Shown here: piece after piece, positions 12,901 to 21,970 of the stretch
How positions within the stretch are numbered: the first letter of the stretch is position 1
How the letters are laid out: every line of letters starts with the position of its first letter
Assembly: GCF_964275005.1 (NCBI RefSeq)
Contig: NC_092690.1
Coordinates: 6,363,336-6,427,335, forward strand
Reading direction: 5' to 3'
From: Diadema setosum
Lineage: Eukaryota > Echinodermata > Echinoidea > Diadematoida > Diadematidae
DNA: 64,000 nt
Made by a program: the position numbers and the translations under genes
Notes under the pieces: model-generated
Database searches by the model: none
Seen by the model: the letters and a program-made list of their open reading frames with translations, nothing else
What the model was told of the DNA's origin: nothing

Positions 12901-13573
12901 TTTGACGCTGATAACTATAGATAGGTTCGTATGTATTGTGTTCCCGTTCGGTGGTTGGAAAATTACTACCAAGTGGTGTAGAATCATGCTCTGCATCACT
13001 TGGCTTTCTGTTTTTGTGATTTCTCTTCCGACTTTGATTGATAACTCGAAAATACCGGATTTCTATGGACAGTCAGACGTATGCATAGGCCTTCCTCTGC
13101 ACTTGTCGTCTGGTGGTACAGGTGTCTTAGTCACAACCAAAGAAACTGAATGGAGTAGGGATTTTACAGTCACTTTCGAGTCACTTAGCAGCAAGAAACG
13201 TCCCCCATGGATTTACTCAATCGTTGTATTTATTTGCATGAACTTGCTGTCGTTCATCTTTATAGCAGTTTGCTATATTGTAATGTTCGTCAAAGTGAGG
13301 CGGTCGGGCAAAGAGTCCACAAACACCGCCTCTCGGTCACGTGAGATCAAAATGGCTCGCAGAATGGCGATTCTGATCGGAACTGATCTTACCTGTTGGA
13401 TGCCCATCATTTTAATGGGCATACTAAGTCAGACAGGCACAGTCACAATACCAACATCTCTCTATGCCTGGAGTGTTATCTTTATTCTGCCTATCAATTC
13501 CTCCCTAAATCCAATGTTGTACACGTTCATGTCTTACTCTGACAAGGGCAAGAGAACACCCAGATCCAAGTAA
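405..13573 (+). CDS. Leucine-rich-repeat GPCR, type C LGR (RXFP/GRL101-like), 5'-incomplete
   Basis: This is a multi-exon gene for a seven-helix receptor with a leucine-rich ectodomain. The exons seen are 405-476, 4129-4200, 5018-5089, 5366-5437, 9760-9831, 10203-10274, 10657-10728, 11138-11209 and 12505-13573. The first eight are each exactly 72 nt, are flanked by AG and GT(A/G)AG(T/A), and begin at codon position 3, so any of them can be skipped or duplicated without a frame change. Each encodes one 24-residue LRR of the form xLSxNxIxxIxxxxFxxLxxLxxL. The last exon holds the hinge and all seven helices. In the family (relaxin receptors, snail GRL101), the LRR ectodomain binds peptide ligands at the cell surface and the helices couple to G proteins. 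The start, any LDLa modules and the LRR N-cap lie upstream of the window. Further LRR exons could have been missed in the long introns (477-4128, 5438-9759). The ligand is unknown. Confidence 0.9.
548..640 (+). repeat. Short tandem AATTGCTCC mini-repeat in an LGR intron
   Basis: Several copies of a roughly 17-nt unit containing ATAATTGCTCC(A/G)CCG lie in a row and decay toward the right. A related AGCAATTGT motif occurs near 63.68 kb. The rest of intron 477-1153 shows nothing recognisable apart from a C/A-run at 1170-1197. Confidence 0.5.
1154..1846. mobile_element. MITE family A, full-length copy 1
   Basis: This 693-bp non-autonomous DNA element has terminal inverted repeats that begin TGTGACCCCGCATCACA at the left and end TTTTGTGATGCACCGTTACA at the right. 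Six copies of the family lie in this window. It has no coding capacity. Better copies are flanked by TA, which suggests a Tc1/mariner-type TA target, but no transposase was seen. Confidence 0.82.
2400..3269. mobile_element. MITE family B copy, split by a family A insertion
   Basis: The left end (TGAAGAGTTTGTTCGCC, 2400-2430) and the right part (about 3127-3269, ending GCGAACAAACTCTTCA) belong to one 245-249-bp MITE of family B. A complete family A element sits between them. About 80 bp of the family B interior is missing at the junction, so the insertion came with or was followed by a small deletion. Family A therefore moved after this family B copy had landed. Confidence 0.82.
2437..3124. 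mobile_element. MITE family A, copy 2, nested in family B
   Basis: This 688-bp copy runs from TGTGACCCTGCACCACAAAA to TTTTGTGATGCAGGGTCACA, with TA on both sides (2435-2436 and 3125-3126). It is one of the best-kept copies for defining the termini of the family. Confidence 0.85.
3287..3680. repeat. Degenerate tandem repeat, about 3 units of 120-150 bp
   Basis: Units begin near 3287, 3437 and 3556. Each starts like (A)TGGCA.CG.A.TTT(C/T)TGA.A and contains AAATGTGTCTT or a relative. The first and third also share CCAAATTTCA.G.GCATTGTT. No coding potential was seen. Confidence 0.55.
3660..4128. other. Intronic sequence with T-runs and a CA microsatellite
   Basis: Two T-runs (3688-3716), a family B-like end fragment (GTGAACAAACTCTTTA near 3959-3974) and a CA repeat (4001-4035) were seen. 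No exon was recognised before the LRR exon at 4129. Confidence 0.5.
4129..4200 (+). CDS. LRR exon b of the type C LGR
   Basis: This 72-nt exon lies between TCAAAAG and GTAAGT. It encodes ILRNNSISAIEGSTF followed by HGLDTLFYL, and has the same phase as the other LRR exons. A 3.65-kb intron separates it from the previous exon seen. Confidence 0.88.
5018..5089 (+). CDS. LRR exon c of the type C LGR
   Basis: A long T-rich tract and TACTTAG precede this 72-nt exon, and GTAAGT follows it. It encodes DLSYNNLRIINNRSF followed by EVLDGLTDL, a canonical LRR. Confidence 0.9.
5366..5437 (+). CDS. LRR exon d of the type C LGR
   Basis: This 72-nt exon lies between TTCAACAG and GTAAGT. It encodes DLSHNDIIEIMVDAF followed by AGLEQLVAL. 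Confidence 0.9.
5640..6140 (+). mobile_element. LINE 3' remnant with the conserved 3' hairpin
   Basis: Positions 5974-6021 form the same stem-loop (GGGGTCCAC paired with GTGGGTCCC, enclosing CTACAAGCT) that lies downstream of the LINE reverse-transcriptase end near 62.7 kb. The flanks are too diverged for a coding match. Segment 5755-5900 also resembles 60-235, both with GTCGTCAAGTCAGTCTT, so part of this is an older duplicated piece of intron. Confidence 0.5.
6850..6988. repeat. TA microsatellite
   Basis: This is a run of about 140 bp of TA with a few interruptions. It abuts the left end of the long-inverted-repeat element at 6989, so the element appears to have landed in the TA tract. Confidence 0.9.
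6989..8539. mobile_element. Non-autonomous DNA transposon with long inverted repeats
   Basis: The ends are AGCGTGTCCCAGAAAAAACG at the left and CGTTTTTTCTGGGACACGCT at the right, with TATA on both outer sides. Inverted similarity runs about 230 bp inwards: GCATGACTGAGTTAGAACAA near 7130 matches the reverse of the region near 8380, and GCACGAGCAAATGG near 7182 matches the reverse of the segment near 8340. The interior has C- and A-runs and no transposase frame. The superfamily is uncertain; the TA-rich flanks fit a Tc1/mariner-like target. Confidence 0.8.
8595..9163. mobile_element. TTAA-flanked, piggyBac-like non-autonomous element
   Basis: The left end is TTAACCCTATAAATCCCAAG and the right end is CTTGGTTTTATAGGGTTAA, so TTAA followed by CCCTATAAA is found in inverted orientation at both ends. 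A TTAA target and CCCT termini are typical of the piggyBac superfamily. There is no transposase frame. A piece with an AAATC-type tail and a GGGGTACA/TGTACCCC stem (9013-9145) lies inside and may be a nested LINE end. Confidence 0.7.
9251..9640. mobile_element. MITE family D, copy 1 (TTAAAGG ends)
   Basis: The element opens TTAAAGGGTGTGTACAGTTC and closes CCCTTTAA after CAACCTGTCCTGTTCAG. The inner inverted parts share ATTTTCATCAAATAAA and its complement. Copies recur at 30854-31092 and 46434-46803. The shared TTAA at each end suggests a TTAA target. Confidence 0.72.
9760..9831 (+). CDS. LRR exon e of the type C LGR
   Basis: This 72-nt exon lies between GTTCTTAG and GTAAGT. It encodes DLSHNKIHTIISGVF followed by HDLTSLYAL. 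The 4.3-kb intron before it is filled by several transposable elements. Confidence 0.9.
10203..10274 (+). CDS. LRR exon f of the type C LGR
   Basis: This 72-nt exon lies between TTCACGCAG and GTAAGA. It encodes NLSMNAVQLLQSRTF followed by SSQTMLKYL. The LRR hydrophobic positions are kept but the loop is unusual. Confidence 0.86.
10657..10728 (+). CDS. LRR exon g of the type C LGR
   Basis: This 72-nt exon follows a T-rich tract with TCACAG and ends at GTAAGT. It encodes ALDNNPITYIEPDAF followed by INLTELEYL, a canonical LRR. Confidence 0.9.
11138..11209 (+). CDS. Last, diverged LRR exon (h) of the type C LGR
   Basis: This 72-nt exon lies between TCTCCTGTAAG and GTAAGT. It encodes FLTNVKLHVVDSNTV followed by TPLKSLTAV. 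Length and phase match the other cassettes, but the Asn of the LRR core has shifted and the repeat is weak. Repeats next to the C-cap and hinge of this family are often weak in this way. Confidence 0.78.
11390..11690. repeat. Dispersed repeat, also found at 51.38 kb
   Basis: The segment opens with TTTAAGGAAAATCGACAATCC. Its counterpart at 51385 reads TTTGAGGAAAATCGGACAATCC and continues with related AT-rich sequence. It is a diverged interspersed repeat of unknown class. Confidence 0.5.
11863..11940 (+). repeat. tRNA-like sequence (tRNA-derived SINE or pseudo-tRNA)
   Basis: An A box (TAGCTCAGTCGTTAGAGC) and a B box (GGGTTCGTATCCC) are spaced as in a tRNA. An anticodon arm has a CTAGAAA loop, which would read AGA. 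The variable loop is short, unlike a true serine tRNA, and the acceptor stem has a mismatch, so a functional tRNA is unlikely. The 3' flank GGAATCCCATTTTCTTTGCT is repeated as GGAATCCCGTTTTGTTTGCT at 11608, which fits a dispersed SINE with a remnant of a second copy upstream. Confidence 0.6.
12505..13573 (+). CDS. Hinge and seven-transmembrane exon of the type C LGR
   Basis: A TACTAG acceptor gives an exon that opens at codon position 3, in phase with the LRR exons. It encodes the hinge signature TRLCCL, N-glycosylation sites (NST, NCT) and all seven helices. Counting residues from the codon at 12536: TM1 about 27-51; TM2 62-84 with LADC; TM3 105-130 ending in DRF (the DRY position); TM4 148-167; second extracellular loop with FYGQSDVCIGLPL (177-189), a close match to the relaxin-receptor loop; TM5 224-253; TM6 274-298 with CWMP; TM7 309-331 with NPMLY. 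The loop before TM5 carries about 30 extra residues (190-222) compared with vertebrate RXFPs. The tail after NPMLY is only 16 residues before the stop at 13571. A GTAACT donor at 13570 could instead splice to a longer tail, but I found no matching exon. Confidence 0.9.
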
Positions 13574-13869
13574 CTCCGGTATCCCCGTACGTCCTATCCA
13601 ACATAAAAGAGCGGGGAAAACGTAGGCCCTATAATACACTTGTCAAGCACGATTAATTCCTCTAGATGAAAAGCTGCGAAATACATTATTACACAAAATT
13701 GGCCAACATGCCTGGAAAAAAGAATCTGAACAGAGCAAAAGACAAAGAAAAGTTATATTTCCCACAATATGTCTAGAAAGCATTTCCTTCAACAGGTTTT
13801 ACAGGATTTCCTATACCCTGATCGCAGGGAGCAAGTTAAAAAACGTCAACTGTATAACTAAAAAAAAAA

Positions 13870-14600
13870 AAAAATGTCAGAGATAAAGATGTCGCGATAG
13901 AACAAATAGTCCAGCGGATATAGAAAAAATCATGCACTTTATGGTAAAAGCACCATACTTGGTACACATGTACATGATGCCAATACAAGTCATTTCTGAT
14001 ATGGAAGCCACTCTGATTCTCCCTTTGGCGGCCGTGGCGGCCATTTTTCAAAATGGCCGCCATGTGATATAGCAATGCTGTGTATTTTGGAAACTATAAG
14101 TCCGATTGTTGTGATTCTTGTACCAAAGTATAGGTTTTGAGGGTCAAGGATTCCAATAAGATAATTTTTGAGAGGATAAAACCATGGCAACCTACTTCTT
14201 GGCGGCCATTTTGAAAAAAAATATGGTCACCATGTTAGATAAAAAGATATCCTTAAAACGCATGGACAAAGGGTCATGACTCTGGTACCAACTTATATGT
14301 TTTGGGGGTCAAGGATTCCCATAAATTCAAGTGTAAGTGAATATGAATCGCTTCATCCTACGTTTTGGCGGCCATTTTAATGAATATGACTGCCATACAA
14401 CAGAAAATGAATATTGTATATCTTCGAACTCAAAAGATATATAATCACGATTCAAGTGTAAAAGTATAGTTTTGGGGTGACATTTTTCAATTTAACGATG
14501 TTTTAGGAAAGTGAATAGGTTCATCACATCCTTTGTTTGGGCGGCCATTTGATAAATATGGCCTCCCTCCAGTTATATAGCGTACGAGTGTTATGATAGC
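13870..14600. repeat. Degenerate tandem repeat, GGCGGCCATTTT units
   Basis: Four diverged units of about 165-180 bp start near 14025, 14199, 14363 and 14539. Each begins TTGGCGGCCATTTT or close, passes through an AT-rich half and contains GGGGTCAAGGATTCC or a relative. The left flank (about 13905-14000) is repeated in inverse orientation at 19727-19817, so the array is part of a dispersed element. No gene was seen. Confidence 0.75.
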
Positions 14601-16570
14601 GGGATGCCCATTGCGGATTGATTCTGGTATAAACGTTTGTTTTAGAGACCAACAATTACTTGTTCACTCATTTCAGTATTCTTACGTGGAACATCTGGGT
14701 ATAGTTGACTTTGGAAGCATTTTGGAAAATATGCTCAACTTCCTTTATAGGATTTCTGTGTGTACAGTATGTGAAAAACATGATCTTCACAATTTCATGT
14801 CTGAAGTACATATTTCTCAAGATTATACAGTTTCTAGAAATATAGACTCTCGCTTTCTCTGGTCCCTGGACCAAGGAATGAAAATCATAGTTTCCAACCA
14901 ATAATATAGTACATCTGTTTTCTTTGGAAATATGACACTAAGTGTGAGAAAACTTCTAAAACTTATTGGGTCACTTTTATACATCAAATGTAAGCACACT
15001 ACAATTATGTATGTCTGTAAAATCCATGATTGACCAGGCTGTTCTGATACTTACAACTACACTGAATCTTATACATCAAACGATAAAGTAAATATGATAG
15101 ATATTATACGATACATCTTTACAGGTTTATATCTAATTGTAATTTGCAGCTTAGTGGGTAAAGAATCGGCCTCATGAAAACAAATCAGATCTTCTGCCAA
15201 AGTTTTGTATCCTATACCAACATCATTTCTTTTAGACAAAGCTGGACATGATAGGTTTTTTTTTTGTGTGTGTGTCATCATCTTGACATATGAATATGAT
15301 GTACTTGGTCCAGTCTGTTTCTTTCCTAGAAGCTGGTTTCTCGGTTGAAATGAGCTTTGCTTTTGAAACCATGTTATCCTACAAATAAACCCAATTACCA
15401 ATTACTTAAAAAGATAACATTTTATGTAAATGTGCTTCACAGAGGTAAAGCAAAAAACTTATGTGCACATTTTTTTCTACAAATGTGACAAACATTTTTG
15501 TTAAATGGATTTGTGGTTGTGAATTTGACCTTTTGATGTACAATTATTTGTAAAGAACAAGAACAAAGAAAAATTAAATTATCTGTTTCTGTGTGTAGTT
15601 CTACTCTGAATACATTACTTGTTATAGTTGATTTATGCATTAATTTTTATCAATGATTTTAGCCTCTTGAACAGAATTTCACCCTACCCTAACTCCAAAG
15701 AAATTATACAAATATATGTTTGATGCATTTGCCATTCTCATATGGAATAAGGATTAAGGTTTCATAATTCAAAAGCAACTTCGACAGGTAAATGGACAGT
15801 GGGCATTTCAACGCAATTTTATAGCGTAACAGCGCCCATCCAAAATATAAACTACAAGAAAAATTATGCTAATTTATGAATTTAAGGAAAACTTCAAAGA
15901 AATACTAATTTGAGGGTTCATGATTATTGGAAGATAAAACTGCAGAATAAAATATTCAGTATACCGATCTTTCTACTTACCGGCACCAGTAGAAATACTG
16001 AAGACGTTCTCTAAAGCGCACCTGCATCTACATAACTATGCATTGACGTTCATCACCGCTAATCAATGGATGATCAGGAACAATAATTGTTTTGGATTGT
16101 CAGAGCTCATTCGATTCCTTATAATTTTGTGTAACAGTTTTGACAAGGTCATACTATGAAATAATGAACAAGAACTGAGAACTTTAGAAATCAATAGGTC
16201 TTATAAGACTGCAATAATCATTTTTTGTTTTTGTGGCTCAAAACTGACAGTACACTTATTGTACTTTCCTGTCTATGCATCAAAAATTGGGGGGGGGGGG
16301 GAGTCTTCTATTCCATTCTCACCATTTACTCTACCTAACTGATATTCAACATAATTATCTTTATAGTATTCCAGGTATGCAACAATTGTACTTATGTGAT
16401 GTTCAACACCTATACTTGAATAGTGGATGTGATAGAGGTATGGTCAATCAACAACAATCCATGAACAATAAAGAACTAATCGCTGCAACAACAAAGGAGT
16501 TTTATTTACCAATGATAGGTGAACGATTCTTGTCAATGGGACAATACATATGGCAAGTGAGGGTAAGTAA
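14600..16570. other. Intergenic AT-rich sequence, nothing recognised
   Basis: Only short random frames, a TG tract (15261-15276) and a G-run (16289-16301) were seen. No splice-framed conserved exon, RNA gene or clear element ends were found. Confidence 0.5.
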
Positions 16571-16571
16571 G

Positions 16572-16622
16572 CCACTGGTCTATTCAACAAGGCGCGTAGC
16601 GCCGCGTTGAATAGACCAGTGG
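16572..16622. repeat. Strong 51-nt hairpin
   Basis: A perfect 17-bp stem pairs CCACTGGTCTATTCAAC with GTTGAATAGACCAGTGG. A second short stem, GGCGC pairing with GCGCC around GTA, sits in the middle. The hairpin marks the left edge of a CpG-rich block that runs to about 17370. Confidence 0.85.
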
Positions 16623-17370
16623 CGAATCTCGCGCCGAGTGCGGTATTACGTGCCCCAATGCACGAACAAAATCATAAATTATTCGTTTTATATAACACCT
16701 TGTCCACAATCACAGTACTAAATTAGTGACCACCAACTCATGAAGGCCCAAAAATAAATGTAACAATAAGGCCGAGAATTGTAAACCACCCTGTGTACTG
16801 CTTTCAAACACTCGTCATGATTCGACCACACAGTCACAGGAATCACAAACTCTGCAGGGTCTATACCTATTCTACACTAACGTTAGATCGAGTTAGGCCT
16901 GACTGTTACTGTTAGGCCGATCTGAGATGTCGGTAGATCTAGTAGTAGGTCTAGACTTTGTCTATTTCCGAAAATGATTTTGTATAAAAACACAGAAAAA
17001 TAATCAAATTACGGTTTCTCAACTTGAAATGAAGTCTTGATTTTGGGATCACTGTGGTCCACGTAGCAGATCAGAGTCAAAAGTAAAAACACAGCAGTAG
17101 GTAAGGCCGCAATACATGCAACTAGCTAGGGAAGGTAGCTGCGCGTACACGTTTCACGTTGCATGCAGTACTCCGCTGCGTCTGGTCTGTGAGACTTACC
17201 GGCAGCGCAGCGCAGCCGGCCAGCACGTAGTTTGTTGGCGCTTTGCTAAGCTAGTGTGAGCTGAGCCACAGAACTCTACAGTGAGCGGCCGTGCAATAGT
17301 AGCCCCCTGCGAAGCCGTGCTATAGTACCTTCGAGCCGTGCAATAGGCCCATGCCAGGGGCCTATTGCAT
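16623..17370. other. CpG-rich block with GCCGTGCAATAG repeats and a second hairpin
   Basis: Base composition differs from the AT-rich surroundings. Three imperfect (A)GCCGTGC(A/T)ATAG units lie at 17286-17350, and GCAATAGGCC pairs with GGCCTATTGC at 17340-17368. It could be a CpG island or the interior of an unrecognised element bounded by the hairpins. No open frame was recognised. Confidence 0.4.
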
Positions 17371-17466
17371 GGCTGTCACTCTCAATGAGTTTGATAGGTA
17401 TTTTCTATTGAATGTCATGTGACATGTTCTTGGCCAATCACAATTCGACATCATTCTGAGGTGTTG

Positions 17467-17469
<3 letters not shown>

Positions 17470-17508
<39 letters not shown>
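17470..17508. repeat. TA microsatellite
   Basis: About 19 TA dinucleotides. Confidence 0.9.
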
Positions 17509-17509
<1 letters not shown>

Positions 17510-17613
17510 TGGCCCCTCAGAAAATGGAAACGATTTTTTTTTTTCAAAACCAAAACGAAATTATCCAATTTGGTTCGGTACTTTTCTTTGTAGACATGTT
17601 TTTGTTGATCATT

Positions 17614-18126
17614 AATTGAGTATATGAATATAAGAACGACCCAAGTCCATGGAAGACCATTTCGAGTAAACTAAAAAAAAAACTTCATATCTTTTTTGTT
17701 TGTCCAATAATATTCTATTTAACTGTGATGGGAAGCCAACATTGTATATACAAATTAGAACATATATTTAATTATGACAATTAACATTAACATTAATTGT
17801 GGAGACGCCATTTTGTGTGATGGACTTGGGTCGTTCTTTGATTCATATGGACTTGGGTCGTTCTTTTATTCATATACATGAAATTCTGCTATAGAAATGA
17901 GAGAAGGACGAGAGAGGGCGCTATAATATGAATGTAAGAATGACCCAAGTCCTTCATTCTTACATTCATATAAGATTTAACTCATTTATTTCAGGCACTT
18001 CCGGGGGTAATTAGGATTTATCATTTATACACAAGATGAGTCCATGCATAAGCTACAATTTCCCATGTCAAACTGAATTTGGCCAAAAATTGGACTTGGG
18101 TCGTTCTTATATTCATATACTCAATT
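17614..18126. mobile_element. MITE family E with perfect 36-bp inverted ends
   Basis: The left end opens AATTGAGTATATGAATATAA and continues through GAACGACCCAAGTCCA. The right end is its exact 36-nt reverse complement. The inner motif GGACTTGGGTCGTTCTT and its inverse recur at about 17822, 17849 and 17939, giving an internally repetitive 513-bp element. There is no coding capacity. The perfect ends suggest recent activity. Confidence 0.85.
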
Positions 18127-18500
18127 TCTTACTTTATTTTATCAAAGCTCAGCAACGGAGACTACCCAACAATTGAAGGTGAATTTTCGACAATAATCCT
18201 ATTCAAGCATTCCACATTGTGATGTGCGGCCTCAATTCTGTTTTAGTCTCCCAAGGCAGTGGCTTTTGTTCGATTCTGAATTTGTTGAAATGAGCTAAGA
18301 AATTTACGCTCGACCCGTGTTTACAAAAACATCTGTAGAATAAAAAATCCTCAACCAAATCGGATGATTTTGGTGTCATTCTTCTTCTAGATAGATTGTC
18401 TATAACTTTGTGTCATTCATTTTTGCATAAAGTAATGCAAATGTGCAAATTATTTGCGAAAACTCGCGTTTCCATTCATTCTAGGCTACACTGTATATAA

Positions 18501-18517
18501 TGTGTGTGTGTGTGTGC

Positions 18518-18550
<33 letters not shown>
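18501..18550. repeat. TG microsatellite
   Basis: Near-continuous TG dinucleotides, interrupted once by CT. Confidence 0.9.
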
Positions 18551-18659
18551 TATGCATACTCTATGTAGTGCGGCAGTCATATTTATCAAAATGGACCTGA
18601 AAACGAGATGTGTTAGTTCTATTCATCAGCAAATGCTTGTTTAAAATCATTGACCCCAA

Positions 18660-19724
18660 TTAGTTTCAAAGACGTACAGTATAGTATTATATTCCACAAT
18701 TCCACAATTCATGCTATTTTACTCATGTTAGAGAAAATTATCAAAGCGATCGATGCCAAGTGTCATACAGTAGGTATCTTTCTTGACTACTCCAAGGCCT
18801 TTGACACAATCAACCATGAAATATTATTATACAAATTACAACACTATGGGATTCGTGGGAGGGCCTTGGAGTGGTTTGGAAGTTACCTTACTGGAAGAAC
18901 TCAATTTGTTAGTTTGAATGGCCATGTGTCCAGTTCACAGCCTATAACTTGTGGGGTACCGCAAGGATCCCTTTTAGGTCCGTTGTTGTTTATTCTTTAT
19001 ATGAATGACTTTCGCAGTTCGACCTCTCTGCTCTATTTTCTACTTTTTGCCGATGACACCAGTATTTTTTATTCAAATCGAAACCCTTATGTTTTACTGA
19101 ATACTGTAAATACTGAATTAAAATCAGTATCTAAGTGGATTCAGGCTAATAAATTGTCATTGAATTTGACTAAGACAAAATTTATGGTTTTTAGCAATAG
19201 CAATTTAGCAATCAATATTTTACCTGGTAAGTTGGTTGTAAACGACGTAGAATTGAACCAGGTGGAATATATAAAATTCCTTGGTCTTTATATTGATTGT
19301 AAGTTGACATGGAAAGTTCATGTTGATTCTTTGCGTAAATTATTATCAAAAAATGTAGGTGTTATGTTTAAGTTAAAACAGTTTTTTCCTAAACATGTTC
19401 TGCATTCATTGTACATGTATTCTACTCTATTTTTGCCTTATATAGGTTATGGAATCCTGGCATGGGGAAACTGCTGTACAACTAGACTTAATTCTTTATT
19501 ATTGATACAGAAAAGAGCTATACGGATAATTAACTTCGCCACATTTTTCGAACACACTAATGTCTTATTCTTTTCCAGTAGAACACTTAAGATCCAGGAT
19601 TTATATCACTTTAATATCGGGTCATTTATGTATCAGTTAAACTCAGGTGGTCTCCCTGATGTGTTTTCTTCAATGTTTGTCAAAAATACTGAAATTCATT
19701 CTTACCCTACGAGACAAAAAAATG
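18660..19724 (+). mobile_element. 5'- and 3'-truncated non-LTR retrotransposon (LINE), reverse-transcriptase domain
   Basis: The open frame that includes 18650-19724 encodes most of a LINE reverse transcriptase. Counting from the Met at 18650, residues 44-52 are FLDYSKAFD (first catalytic Asp motif), 102-120 contain GVPQGSLLGPLLFILYMND, and 132-140 are LFADDTSIF with the catalytic FADD. These motifs place it in the CR1/Jockey-like group of LINEs. The domain continues to HSYPTRQK near 19722. The related copy at 63.08 kb continues past this point with a C-terminal end that is missing here. The N-terminal part and the endonuclease are absent. Long open frame and intact catalytic residues suggest a fairly young insertion. 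Confidence 0.85.
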
Positions 19725-19726
19725 AC

Positions 19727-19817
19727 TTGTATTGGCATCATGTACACGTGTACCAAGTATGGTGCTTTTACCATAATGTGCATGATTCACCCTATATGTG
19801 CTCTATATCCGCTGGAC
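19727..19817 (+). repeat. Fragment of the 13.9-kb dispersed repeat fused to the LINE
   Basis: ATGACTTGTATTGGCATCAT and the following 70 bp match the reverse complement of about 13905-14000. The LINE frame runs on through this fragment and beyond to a stop at 20024-20026, so the 458-codon open frame is a chance fusion. Confidence 0.75.
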
Positions 19818-20029
19818 TAGAACTAATTCGCAAGGTCTTGCCAGATGGCCATCATATCCCTCTGAGAACTCTTTACTTCCTTAATAGACCTCCGAGAGAG
19901 CTTATACAGACGCCTCTAGACACTTCAACGTCATTTCATGCCACCCCCGACGATTCTTGTGCCAATATATTTGTTTGCTCAGATCTTCTTTTTCTTCTAG
20001 ACGCGGGAAAGGACGGAATGGTATAAGAC

Positions 20030-21090
20030 ATTTCCCTTAGCTTCAATTAGGTCTGATATTGTGCGTTGAATTGTATACAGTTGTTGCTGCAATAGTCAAC
20101 TTTCGTTTTGGTACCCTATTGGATCAGGACCCTTTTGCCTATTGGGTCTCTATACAGCGCGCCTACTCAGTGTAGTCCGTCTTCGAAACTTTATGCGGGG
20201 ATCCTCGTTAAGTTCCCTTAGATTTGTTTTTAGGTGTTCCACTTCTTTTGAGGCTAGCAACACCAGAGCCCAATTGGCCTTTTGCACTGTTCAATGTTGT
20301 TAAGTCGTGATTTAGAGCATGATAATAGAGCGGATGTAGGAGTGTGATATTGGTCAAGGAAAAAAGCGACTTTGAATGCTTCTAAGGCTTAAAATAGAGA
20401 ATCCTTATGCGATACATTAGGATGAAATTCCCCGCTTGATAGCTCTCTTTTGTATTAATAGACATCGTAGTTCTCTGCTCACTGTTTCTCTGAATACGAT
20501 TTTGCCTTACGAAAAGTTGAGTACTAATTTCAACAGCTACTTGTTACACAGCCTCGGCTCAGAATAACCCTACTTTACATTTACATTAAAAAATATCACT
20601 TTGTTTATTGAATGTTCATGGTTGGGACAGAAATATCTGGCGATTTTCAAGACTGTGTATACATTATAGCTTTGTTGGAAAAAAAAAACGCAAGTGTTTT
20701 ATTGAATGAATGTGACTAGTCAGGAAAACTTGGCAAGAAAATCGTATATCAGTCATATGATCCCTATTGACTAGTGGAATCTGTTGGTCAGAGCTGGTAT
20801 GAAAAAAAAAGATACTTGGTAAACATCAAACCATCATAATTATTCGAAGAAAGGTCAATAGCTTTTGTACGTAACGGCGAATCAAAGTACAGAAAATGTT
20901 ATTTTGAAAAATAATCATATTTCAAGGCAAACTTTGTTAAAAATCGATTATTATTATATCAATGGTGCAACTTCATTGGATGTCAGCGCGTATAATTTTG
21001 GTGGAACTTCTCATCATCTCGTAAGGGTGCTGAAGCGTTGAGATTTCATTCCTTTTTTAAGTTGCACTGAATTATATGCACACAATATTA
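20030..21090. other. Intergenic sequence, nothing recognised
   Basis: No supported exon, element end or RNA gene was seen. Confidence 0.5.
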
Positions 21091-21099
21091 TATGTTTGT

Positions 21100-21840
21100 T
21101 TGTTTTTTACTCCGCATCAAAATAACATTATCTACACCGATACTAGCTACAGTAGTGACAATCGTAACATGATAAGCTATTGGCAATTACTCCTTAGTTT
21201 AATGTAGCCTATTTTGTGTTTGACATGAAATACCATGTGTACTAATACATGCGTTTGCAAATTTGTCAGTTTTCACAGACTTATTCAATGAGTATTCCAT
21301 TACATTATTTCATTTTACATTTTCGTCCTCATTAACAATGAGGCTAAATCGAAGTTTCAAACAACGACAATGTTTATACAGCTGTACAGATACTATGTTA
21401 TTTTGCTTTTACGTAGAGACAACATAAATGTGCTTATGATGTGTGAACAATGTATGTTTTTTGTTATATTATCGATAATCTAGCGATCTTATCAAGTCTT
21501 TTTTTTTCGTAGGTTGTTATCACTTCACCGAATTGGCTTACAATTTATCATAATGTAAACACTAGAGCATATCACTTCATACTAATACAGTATCACATTG
21601 TATCACGTAAACACTTGGTAAAGAAGGTTGTATTATGTATAGTATATCTTGAAGCAATATTTCTGTCAGATGAACTTGTGATGTAATGTAATTGATCAAT
21701 TACTCCTGATTAATCACGGATTAGTTTAATCATTATGTCAGTTTATTTAGGTGTTATGAATAGTCATGAATAGCAAAACGACAGTGTCTCTTTGAATTTT
21801 GTGACGAACGTACTTTGCATGTGCTTATAAATCATTGTTC
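21100..21840. repeat. Left copy of an old local duplication
   Basis: This segment is colinear with 22930-23625 at an offset of about 1.8 kb. Shared blocks include ACTCCGCATCAAAATAACATT (with ACTCCGTACTGAAATGACATT at 22937), CACATTGTATCACGTA (near 21595 and 23413) and TTTGAATTTTGTGACGAACG (21792 and 23598). No gene was recognised in either copy. Confidence 0.7.
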
Positions 21841-21970
21841 AAAGTATTTTTTTAAACATGTAATATTATGTATGTATCGTACATAAATATGATGAAAACA
21901 TCTATACATAAATACTACATACATAATTATTAGATATATGTGCGTGTATGTTTAATTCCAGTCATGTATA

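Noticed and set aside
19821-20026. Possible cytoplasmic-tail exon of the receptor
   Set aside because: An AG at 19819-19820 precedes an open frame, but its phase does not fit the GTAACT donor at 13570, and the frame is continuous with the LINE fusion.
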